DNA of 64,000 bases from Phycisphaerales bacterium UBA2421 (GTDB lineage Bacteria > Planctomycetota > Phycisphaerae > Tepidisphaerales > Tepidisphaeraceae), in the NCBI GenBank assembly GCA_002343075.1, contig DDRH01000044.1, positions 99,566 through 163,565 of the forward strand. The letters run 5' to 3'. The notes under the pieces were generated by a model, which was not told the DNA's origin, made no database searches, and was given only the letters and a program-made list of their open reading frames with translations. The position numbers were made by a program, and so were the translations under genes. This document shows, one piece after another, positions 16,651 to 23,804 of the stretch. The first letter of the stretch is position 1. Each line of letters opens with the position of its first letter.

Positions 16651-18639
16651 GTGTTGTACTTGAACATTAAAGCTACTTCTTTCCTCGCCGTCGCCATTCT
16701 CGCCGTGCCGGTGTTTGGTCAGTTGCGCATTGTGAGTATCAACGCCAGCAACGCCGAGCCTGCCGTCGCCAGCCCGCGCGCGGGGATGAACACCATCCTG
16801 GGAGCAATCGGCACGACCATCAGCGATGATCCGACGACACCGGGCAATACCGGCATTGCCAAGCCAATCGATGTGCTCTGCCTGCAGGAGTGGCACACCG
16901 CCGCCACCACGGGGGCGGGTTATGCGAACCTGCTCAATTCGATGTACGGAACGACGACTTTCTCTCACGGGACCTTGGCCGGCGCTACAACCGGTGCCGG
17001 CACGCAGGGAATCGTTTACAACAGCGCAACCGTTCAACTGATTCATGAAGTCGCCGTCGGCACCACCAGCAGCAGTGGCATGCCACGACAGCAGGTGCGA
17101 CATCAACTGCGTCCCGTGGGATACACCGGCACAAACGCCGACATTTACATTTACAACGGACACTGGAAGGCGAGCAGCGGCGATCAGGCCCGCCGGTTGG
17201 TCGAAGCGCAAACAATCAAATCCAACGCTGTCGGGCTTCCCGCCAACAGCAATGTGATCTACCTCGGCGACATGAATGTCTTCACCAGCACCGACAGCGG
17301 CTACGCTCACTTGCTCGCTGCGGGCACGGGCCAGGCGTTCGATCCAATCAGCACTCCCGGAAACTGGGATGGCTCGGCCGCTTTCCGCAACGTTCACACG
17401 CAATCGCCTTGGAACTCCAGCCTAAACCCCGGCTTTAATGGCGCCAGCGGGGGAATGGATAGCCGCTTTGATCAGCAACTCATCACCGGCAACCTCAACG
17501 ATGGCGAAGGCGTTGCCTACATCCCAAACAGCTACTTTGTGATGGGCAATAACGGCTCGCATCAGCTCAACCAACCCCTTACCACTGGCACCGGTGCTGC
17601 GCCGGCGGTGCTCAACGCGCTGGCGAGCATTCTCGATCACCTGCCGGTCGTCGCCGACTATCAGTTGCCCGCGAAGATGAGCTTCTCCAAGTCCGCTGCC
17701 GAGCCGTCTGTTGTAATCGTCGGTGCCGCCGCGGGGGCGACGGTGCGCGTGCAGAATGTCGCGCCGACGCTCTTCACCAATGGTGCCGATGAACTCGATT
17801 ACACCATCACCACCAGCGGCAGCGCGGCCGGGTCGTTTTCCAGCAACACCCTCGCCACAACCCCGGGCAACCAGCACAACATCACCATCAACACTGCCAC
17901 CCCTGGCGTGAAATCGGCGACGGTCAACGTTGTGTCGTCGAGCCAGCAGGTAGAGTCGGGTACCGGCAGCGTGGGTGTCAACACAACCGTCCTCGCTCAC
18001 GCCAATCCGAGCTTCGATTTTGCTGCAGCCCAAACCGTGCGGACCATCAACTTCGGCATTTACGGCCTGGGGCAAGCGGTGCCGTCGCAGGAAATCACTT
18101 TGAACAATCTCCAGCACGCTTCGGGCTTCACCGCGGGGCTTGATCTTGATTCTATCAACGGCTCAGGAGACACCGCGCAGCTAGCACTGTCGCTAGCGAC
18201 CGGAGGCTCACCCATCTCGCCGGCCACCAGCCGCATGGGAACCGTATCGCTCTCTTCTCAGACGATTGGCCTGTTTTCGTCGTCCTACATTCTGAATACG
18301 TCAGACGAAAACCTTCCCGGCGCGATCAATCTCTCGCCGCTGTCGGTCAACGTGACTGGCCGAATAGCCATCCCCGGCGATGCCACGCTCGACAACACCG
18401 TCAACCTCGATGACTTTACCGCGCTGGCAGCGGCGTTCGGATCATCGGGCCAAGCGTGGCAAACCGGCGACTTCACCCACGATGGAATCGTCAACCTGGA
18501 CGACTTCACCATTCTCGCAGCCAACTTCGGCTCTTCTGCGGCGCACCTGCCCCGGGGCGCGGTGCCCGAACCAGCGGGCGCGCTCGTCGCAGCAACGGCC
18601 GCAGCGCTTATCCTTCGACGTAGGCGCGCCGCCTTGTGA
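16651..18639 (+). CDS. Exported endonuclease/exonuclease/phosphatase protein with dockerin repeats and PEP-CTERM tail (paralogue)
   Basis: Same architecture as the preceding gene: signal peptide (LYLNIKATSFLAVAILAVPV), EEP nuclease domain with VLCLQEWH, YLGDMNVF and LDHLPVVADYQ, a beta-sandwich middle region, two dockerin-like loops (GDATLDNTVNLDDF, GDFTHDGIVNLDDF), and a textbook PEP-CTERM end (VPEPAGALVAATAAALILRRRR). GTG at 16651 is chosen because GGAG lies five bases upstream; an in-frame ATG at 16633 would add six residues before a worse-placed signal. The 3' end overlaps the convergent esterase gene by 32 bases. Extracellular, surface-anchored nuclease or phosphatase activity is inferred. 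Confidence 0.87.
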   Translation: MLYLNIKATSFLAVAILAVPVFGQLRIVSINASNAEPAVASPRAGMNTILGAIGTTISDDPTTPGNTGIAKPIDVLCLQEWHTAATTGAGYANLLNSMYGTTTFSHGTLAGATTGAGTQGIVYNSATVQLIHEVAVGTTSSSGMPRQQVRHQLRPVGYTGTNADIYIYNGHWKASSGDQARRLVEAQTIKSNAVGLPANSNVIYLGDMNVFTSTDSGYAHLLAAGTGQAFDPISTPGNWDGSAAFRNVHTQSPWNSSLNPGFNGASGGMDSRFDQQLITGNLNDGEGVAYIPNSYFVMGNNGSHQLNQPLTTGTGAAPAVLNALASILDHLPVVADYQLPAKMSFSKSAAEPSVVIVGAAAGATVRVQNVAPTLFTNGADELDYTITTSGSAAGSFSSNTLATTPGNQHNITINTATPGVKSATVNVVSSSQQVESGTGSVGVNTTVLAHANPSFDFAAAQTVRTINFGIYGLGQAVPSQEITLNNLQHASGFTAGLDLDSINGSGDTAQLALSLATGGSPISPATSRMGTVSLSSQTIGLFSSSYILNTSDENLPGAINLSPLSVNVTGRIAIPGDATLDNTVNLDDFTALAAAFGSSGQAWQTGDFTHDGIVNLDDFTILAANFGSSAAHLPRGAVPEPAGALVAATAAALILRRRRAAL

Positions 18640-19732
18640 CAACTACGAGTGCGATGAGCAGGCTCAGTCCCGTTGGCTCGGGCACCTGCTTGGCGGCTTC
18701 CGCCCCAATGAGCGAATGAATGTAGCTTGTGGGGTGCAATTGATCCCAGAACACCCAACCATCTGGCTGCGCGCCCAAGGACGCCTGATTCTGCGTACCC
18801 GTTACGTCAATGCCTTGCGTCGTGCTCACAAATGCGCCTGTTGTGTTGATTAAGTTGAAGTTCGCTGGGTTGGCCAGCACATCATTGAACTGGCCGAGGA
18901 TATCCAGTGTCGCTAACTCGATCTGCGGCAACGCCTGCTTCAGTGCCGCAGCCGCGGCGGTCTGGTCGGCCTTGAAGTCTATCGACGCCTGCCTGGTTGC
19001 GTTGAAGCGGAGAAGCGAATTGGCGTTGTTGGGGACATTAAACCGCGCGATTTCGGGTGTCTTCTCAAGCGGGGGCATGTTGGGCCAGAGGAACTTTCGC
19101 GCACCCTTGTTGTAGAGCGACGTAATGGCCGATTTCAGGTTTGCAATCGCATTATCCTTGGCGGTGCTGATGGCCGCGGCGCTTGTGAAGATCGCCGTTG
19201 CCGCGTTAACCAGATCATTGCCGCCAGCCCAGACGACGTAGAGGCGATCAGCCGGTATCGAAGCCTGATTGCCTATGAATTGTGTCGTTTGCTGCCGAAC
19301 GTTGGTGATGATGCCCTGATTGGCTATGCCGGCGCCCGTTTCCGCGCCGCCGTACGCGTAGTTTTGGCCACCATTCAACGACGGCGTGGCGACGGGCAGA
19401 TTGAGCCGGCGGGCAAGATGCTCGTGCCAAACACCGTCGAACGCGGTAATCTGGCTGATGACCGGGCCAGCTTCCAGGCCGGTGTTGTCGGTGCCGTTGG
19501 TGAACCGCTTGGCGGTGTAGAACGGCCGATCGGGCCGGGCGGTGAGAGTCGTGGTACCGAGAATGCCCAAGTCGTATTGAAACCCGTCGGTCTTCTTGTG
19601 AATGTTACCGGTATCGGAAAGGCTGTCACCGAAAACCGTGATACCGGCAAATGGCCCCACAGTGCCCGCAGCAGCTACCGCCGCGGACACTGCGAAAGCG
19701 CAAAGGCTCGACAATAGCGCGCAAGACTTCAT
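18608..19732 (-). CDS. GDSL/SGNH-family esterase with PEP-CTERM tail
   Basis: 374 residues starting with a signal peptide (KSCALLSSLCAFAVSAAVAA). The SGNH hydrolase blocks are visible: FGDSLSDTGN (nucleophile Ser), VWAGGNDLVN (block III Asn), and FWDQLHPTSYIH (Asp-His pair). It therefore hydrolyses ester bonds, possibly acylated polysaccharides or lipids. The C-terminus VPEPTGLSLLIALVVVTRRR is a PEP-CTERM sorting signal. The start has GGGAG five bases upstream. The 3' end is antisense to the 3' end of the neighbouring PEP-CTERM nuclease gene, and each Arg-rich tail is written on the opposite strand of the same bases. Confidence 0.92.
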   Translation of the reverse strand: MKSCALLSSLCAFAVSAAVAAAGTVGPFAGITVFGDSLSDTGNIHKKTDGFQYDLGILGTTTLTARPDRPFYTAKRFTNGTDNTGLEAGPVISQITAFDGVWHEHLARRLNLPVATPSLNGGQNYAYGGAETGAGIANQGIITNVRQQTTQFIGNQASIPADRLYVVWAGGNDLVNAATAIFTSAAAISTAKDNAIANLKSAITSLYNKGARKFLWPNMPPLEKTPEIARFNVPNNANSLLRFNATRQASIDFKADQTAAAAALKQALPQIELATLDILGQFNDVLANPANFNLINTTGAFVSTTQGIDVTGTQNQASLGAQPDGWVFWDQLHPTSYIHSLIGAEAAKQVPEPTGLSLLIALVVVTRRRAYVEG

Positions 19733-19876
19733 GGCAACTCCCGGCTCAAGATGTGAAAATTAAACGACTCGATCTATCGGCAACCGAGGTGAAAGGGCAG
19801 CGCCGATCTATCTGATAAGGGTAGCGAATCAATCCGCAGGGTCAACCAAAATGCGGATCTATTGACCTGCAAAGCA

Positions 19877-19909
19877 TAAAAAAGCCCTTCCGCACAGGCA
19901 GAAGGGCTT
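19877..19909 (-). terminator. Rho-independent terminator of the 19939-20592 gene
   Basis: Inverted repeat AAGCCCTTC (19882-19890) and GAAGGGCTT (19901-19909) with a ten-base loop. On the minus strand it runs into a series of T residues. It begins 29 bases after the stop codon. Confidence 0.88.
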
Positions 19910-19938
19910 CCTCGTTTCACTAAGTCGTTTGGGCTCGA

Positions 19939-20592
19939 TCAGATGCCGTAACGATTTTCCACGCCGGTGATGAAGCTGCCGCCGGGAAGGTTGTTCCAAA
20001 GTCCGATGGCGGTGTCGGTTCCGGTGCCGCCGTCGACGCTTGTGAAACCAAACACCGTGTTGGCGACTGCGACGAAGGTGTCGTTGCCGCTTCCCAGCAC
20101 CACGCTGGAAAAGTTGAACACCGTGTTTCCGAGCACGGAGACCACATCGTTGTCCGCGCCAGTGTCGATGACCACGCTTTGCAGCGTGGTGCCGAGCAGG
20201 TTGACGTTGTCGTTGCCTGCTGCGCCCTGAACGAGCATCCCGTGAAGCGTGCTACGATAGATGTTGACGGTATCTTTGCCCGCGCCGGCATTGATGGTGC
20301 CACCGAGGCCCTGATCCACGCCGTCGAGCGTGAGCACATCATCCCCGCCGTTGAGATTGGCGAAGATCCCTGTCACCGAAAACTTTGGAAATGAGCGCCC
20401 GGCGGTCGAGCCATTCACGGTTGTTCCGGTAGCGCCTTTGACAGTCAGGGTGTTATTCGACACGCTCACGGTGAGCTTGTCCGCCGAGCTGGAACCGGCA
20501 ATCTGCAGCAGACCGTCAGCCAATTGAACAGAGACATTGGCCAGCAACTGCCGCTGCTCCAGCGCATCGATAGCGAACGCTTTGCGATTCAT
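19939..20592 (-). CDS. LEPR-tagged beta-roll/RTX-like repeat protein
   Basis: 217 residues. The tag IDALEQRQLLANV lies at about residues 7-19. The rest contains regularly spaced Gly-Asn/Asp repeats (LNGGDDVLTLDG, GAGKDTVNI, GAAGNDNVNLL, TGADNDVVSVLG, GSGNDTFVAV, GGTGTDTAIG), each about 20-24 residues apart. This predicts a calcium-binding beta-roll or parallel beta-solenoid like those of RTX proteins. No enzymatic domain is present. ATG at 20592 follows GGTGG six bases upstream. It is followed by its own terminator. A structural or adhesive surface role is inferred. Confidence 0.8.
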   Translation of the reverse strand: MNRKAFAIDALEQRQLLANVSVQLADGLLQIAGSSSADKLTVSVSNNTLTVKGATGTTVNGSTAGRSFPKFSVTGIFANLNGGDDVLTLDGVDQGLGGTINAGAGKDTVNIYRSTLHGMLVQGAAGNDNVNLLGTTLQSVVIDTGADNDVVSVLGNTVFNFSSVVLGSGNDTFVAVANTVFGFTSVDGGTGTDTAIGLWNNLPGGSFITGVENRYGI

Positions 20593-20881
20593 CACAATCC
20601 ACCTTCCTCAAAACTATAATGAGATAGAAATTACCCGAACGGCTAAGATGACGTGCCGCGGTTGAAAATCCACCCCTATTGATCTCGCTTTTATGTGGCG
20701 CGGCGTATTGTCTCGTAAGTATGGGTGGTTTTTGTCGTTACAATCGTCTGGGTGATCCGGCGAATGTGCTGGTCCGCGGCAGATGTTCAGGCGACCGCAT
20801 TCACGGAACCTTCAATTCTCACGTGGAAGGCCGCGCTTGGTAAGCGAAATCCGCCCGACGACCTTTTGCAGGGTTGATCCC

Positions 20882-22510
20882 TTAGAACAAGTTATCTTCC
20901 GCCTGACCATCGAGACTGTGAAGCTGTAGCCCGGGCGTGTTGTTGCGCAGGTCGTTTCGGAAGATGCGGAAACCGGTCGTGGTTGCACCGACACTCACGC
21001 CGTAGCCTGCGTTGCCGGTGATGACGTTGTCAATAAGCAGTGGGTTCACAGCATCATCAAGGCGCACGCCGCGGGCGTTGTTTTCGATTCGGTTGCGCAG
21101 GAACCACAAATCCGCCCCGCCGCCGTTATTGACCTTGATGCCTTCCTGGAGGTTGTTGTGAAAGTAATTGTCCTCGATGAACTGGCGATCTGAACCGAGG
21201 ATGATGTTGAGGCCACCCTGACTGTTGTACACCTCATTGTGGTGTATCCAGTTGTTCGGCCCACTATCGTCGTGAGTGCTGCCGGTGTTGCCGATTCCAA
21301 AGCCAAAGCCATCGCCGCCGTAGGCGATGTTGTAGCGCAGTTCGTTGCTGTACTCGTCTTCGCCGTGAAGATCGTAGGCATCTTCGGTGTTCTCAATGGC
21401 GATGTTATTTTCGATGAGGTTGTGGTGTGCCTGATACTGAATGATCACGGCGTGTCGAATGGTTGGACCGATGGTATTACCCTTGACCCAGACATTAAAA
21501 GTCTGCGGGTAGCCGATCATCACGCCATACCCCTGCCCCCCGCCGCCGAGCGCGGTGGCGTTGCGGATGAGGCTGTTTTCGATCAACACGTTGTCGGCAT
21601 TGCGAATCGCCACGCCGAAGCGCTCGAATCCTTCGATGTTGACATTGCGAATGGCGACGCGCCGGGTGTTACTGACGCCGGTCGAACCACTGCCGAGCGC
21701 GATGCCATATTGCATTGTCTGCCCCGCCGACATTTCGATGCGGAAATTGCTGAACGTGACGTTGCTCCGCCCGGCCTCCACCCGGAACACCTGCGAATTG
21801 GGATTGCTGGCCCCTTGATCAGTGAACTGCGCGCTGAGAATCGTGCCGCTCATCGATTGCCCGCGCACGCTCACGCCGCTCTTGAGTTGGATATCGCGCG
21901 CCTTGATGTGGAACACCCCATTTGGAATGTATACCTCGTCGCCCGCAACGGCTTCGCTGATGGCTGCGCGGATGGCGGCTGCGTCGTCATTGCTTGCGTT
22001 GTTGGAGGTGGCACCGAAGCTCAATATGTTGAGCGTTCGGCCGGTGGTGGCTGTCGGCGATTGAAAGGTGCCAGTCAGGCCCGCGTCATAGCGGGGGGTC
22101 ACCACGCTCGCCGGCGCGGTGAGCGCATTCGACCCGTCGATCCGCCGGAGCCGGTACTGATACGCACCGTCGGATCGCAGCCCGAGATCAACAAATGAGG
22201 TGGCCGATGCATCCACATCTCCGACGGCGGCAAATGTTCCGCCTGCAAACGCGCGCTCGACGGCGTATCGGGTGTTGCTCACCTGGACCTTTGCGGTAAG
22301 CGCGCTACGTGCAGCGGACTGAGCAAATGGCAGGCTCCACGAAAGCTGCACCTCAATGGGCGAGACTGCAACCGCAGCGAGCGCGGTGGGCATGGGGTAC
22401 GCAAACGCCTCCACCCGCCGGGCCGGCGCACAGTCGACCGCCGCTGCCATCGCGACAATGGCAAAGAAGGTGCGCGACTCCAGGTTTTCCAGCAGAGGCC
22501 GAAGCGCCAT
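20882..22510 (-). CDS. LEPR-type right-handed parallel beta-helix protein with N-terminal FnIII-like domain
   Basis: 542 residues from the ATG at 22510; a longer frame to 22621 adds 37 residues of poor quality. The N-terminus (LLENLESRTFFAIVAMAAAV) is a LEPR variant merged with a hydrophobic stretch. An FnIII-like domain (about 30-130) precedes a pectate-lyase-like beta-helix that begins FGATSNNASNDDAAAIRAAI and is typical of pectate lyase superfamily proteins. It continues with repeated turns such as NVLIENSLIRNATA, NLIENNIAIENTED and IENNARGVRLDD. Polysaccharide lyase or hydrolase activity is plausible, but no catalytic residues can be assigned, so a binding role is also possible. Confidence 0.82.
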   Translation of the reverse strand: MALRPLLENLESRTFFAIVAMAAAVDCAPARRVEAFAYPMPTALAAVAVSPIEVQLSWSLPFAQSAARSALTAKVQVSNTRYAVERAFAGGTFAAVGDVDASATSFVDLGLRSDGAYQYRLRRIDGSNALTAPASVVTPRYDAGLTGTFQSPTATTGRTLNILSFGATSNNASNDDAAAIRAAISEAVAGDEVYIPNGVFHIKARDIQLKSGVSVRGQSMSGTILSAQFTDQGASNPNSQVFRVEAGRSNVTFSNFRIEMSAGQTMQYGIALGSGSTGVSNTRRVAIRNVNIEGFERFGVAIRNADNVLIENSLIRNATALGGGGQGYGVMIGYPQTFNVWVKGNTIGPTIRHAVIIQYQAHHNLIENNIAIENTEDAYDLHGEDEYSNELRYNIAYGGDGFGFGIGNTGSTHDDSGPNNWIHHNEVYNSQGGLNIILGSDRQFIEDNYFHNNLQEGIKVNNGGGADLWFLRNRIENNARGVRLDDAVNPLLIDNVITGNAGYGVSVGATTTGFRIFRNDLRNNTPGLQLHSLDGQAEDNLF

Positions 22511-22623
22511 GACAGAAATCCGCCATTTTCGTAGTGCTGAATCGGTTTTGCAGGATAACGAGCGGGTTAATGTCTGGCAAGACAAATCGGGCTTTCTCGG
22601 TGGAAAATCTACAGAGACCACGG

Positions 22624-22824
22624 CTACACGACCGTCAACCCACTTGGGTGAATGACATAGTAACCATACTCGTCAACGATAAAGACCACCTGAAGAAATG
22701 GTCCAACATCGGTCTGCCCTCGGACGCGCCATTTACCGTCACCAAACGGTTCAGGAAACGGCTGAAGTGCATGTTTGGCGATGTGAGCTACATTCCACTG
22801 GTTCCAGCGAAACGCATCGCTCAT
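22624..22824 (-). CDS. Small BrnT/DUF497-like toxin-family protein, internally shortened
   Basis: 66 residues. The beginning (FRWNQWNVAHIAKH) and end (GDGKWRVRGQTDVGPFLQVVFIVDEYGYYVIHP) match the BrnT-like RNase toxin family. The family segment that normally follows the KH (a stretch like V.P.EAEEVV) is absent, so about 14 residues seem deleted. The gene starts 19 bases after lipA on the same strand, and no antitoxin gene follows. It may be a harmless remnant or a shortened functional protein; catalytic activity is doubtful. Confidence 0.6.
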   Translation of the reverse strand: MSDAFRWNQWNVAHIAKHALQPFPEPFGDGKWRVRGQTDVGPFLQVVFIVDEYGYYVIHPSGLTVV

Positions 22825-22826
22825 CT

Positions 22827-22853
22827 TGATTACACCCCCCTGATTACACCCCC
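22827..22853. repeat. 13-base tandem direct repeat at the lipA 3' end
   Basis: TGATTACACCCCC occurs at 22827-22839 and 22841-22853. One copy contains the lipA stop codon; the other lies just upstream of the BrnT-like start, where its G-rich complement could act as a ribosome-binding site. Confidence 0.8.
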
Positions 22854-23767
22854 GCGTGCGCGATCACCTGCTTTTCCGCATGGTAGCTTGACCGCACCAG
22901 CGGGCCTGACTCGACGTGGCGCAGGCCCTTCGCCTCACCGCGGCGCTTCCAACTGACAAACTCGTCGGGGTGCACCCAGCGTTCGACCGGCAAGTGCTTT
23001 GCCGTGGGTTGCAGGTATTGGCCGAGCGTGAGAATCTCGCAGCCGATGCTCACCAGGTCGTCCATCACGCTTTCGATCTCGTCTTCCTGCTCGCCGAGGC
23101 CGAGCATCATGCCGGTCTTGGTGACATGGCCCTGATCCTTGGCGATCTGCAGCAGCTTCAGGCTGCGGTGATACTTCGCCTGCGGGCGGACGCGCTTGTA
23201 TAGGCGCGGCACCGATTCGATGTTGTGATTCAAAATCTCTGGCCGCTGATCGAGCACGAGCTGGAGGGCGTCCCAGTTGCCGCAAAAATCGGGGATGAGC
23301 ACTTCCACGCTCGTTCCCGGCGATTGCAAACGAATCTGCCGGATGGTTTCGGCCCAGATGCGCGCCCCGCCGTCGGGCAGTTCGTCGCGATTGACGCTGG
23401 TGATGACGCAGTGGCCGAGTTTCATCATCGCCACTGCCTCCCCGACGCGTTGCGGCTCGTCCTCATCCAAAAAAGGCGGCCGGCCCGTGGCGATGTGGCA
23501 AAACCCGCAGCTGCGCGTACAGACGTCTCCGAGAATCATCAAAGTCGCTGTGCCCGCTGCCCAGCATTCGCCCATGTTCGGACACTTCGCCGATTGGCAA
23601 ACTGTGTGTAACTTCTTTTCATTAACCAACTTAAGCAACTGCGAATACCCCTCGCCGGCGGGCATTTTCATCTTCAGCCAGCTGGGTTTTCGGGCACCGG
23701 TGGAAGAGGTCAGGGTCGATGAATCGACCCCGGCGGATAAGACGAGATGGTTGAGGGAGACGCTCAT
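22844..23767 (-). CDS. lipA: Lipoyl synthase
   Basis: 307 residues, normal length. This radical SAM enzyme inserts two sulfur atoms into octanoyl groups on lipoyl domains of 2-oxoacid dehydrogenases and the glycine cleavage system. Both iron-sulfur cluster motifs are present: the auxiliary cluster CQSAKCPNMGEC and the radical SAM motif CTRSCGFC. The conserved C-terminal RSSYHA is also present and supplies the serine ligand. The gene sits between the DUF2339 gene (37-base gap) and the small BrnT-like gene, all on the minus strand, so the three may form one transcript. No lipB is seen in the window. Confidence 0.97.
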   Translation of the reverse strand: MSVSLNHLVLSAGVDSSTLTSSTGARKPSWLKMKMPAGEGYSQLLKLVNEKKLHTVCQSAKCPNMGECWAAGTATLMILGDVCTRSCGFCHIATGRPPFLDEDEPQRVGEAVAMMKLGHCVITSVNRDELPDGGARIWAETIRQIRLQSPGTSVEVLIPDFCGNWDALQLVLDQRPEILNHNIESVPRLYKRVRPQAKYHRSLKLLQIAKDQGHVTKTGMMLGLGEQEDEIESVMDDLVSIGCEILTLGQYLQPTAKHLPVERWVHPDEFVSWKRRGEAKGLRHVESGPLVRSSYHAEKQVIAHAGV

Positions 23768-23804
23768 GCGAGAAACCGATTATAGCCCAACACCTCGGGG
23801 GCAA

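Noticed and set aside
19779..19794. Possible sigma-54 site (TTTCAC-N5-TTGCC on the minus strand) before the GDSL esterase gene.
   Set aside because: The invariant GG of the -24 element is missing, so it does not meet the standard used for the other two sites.
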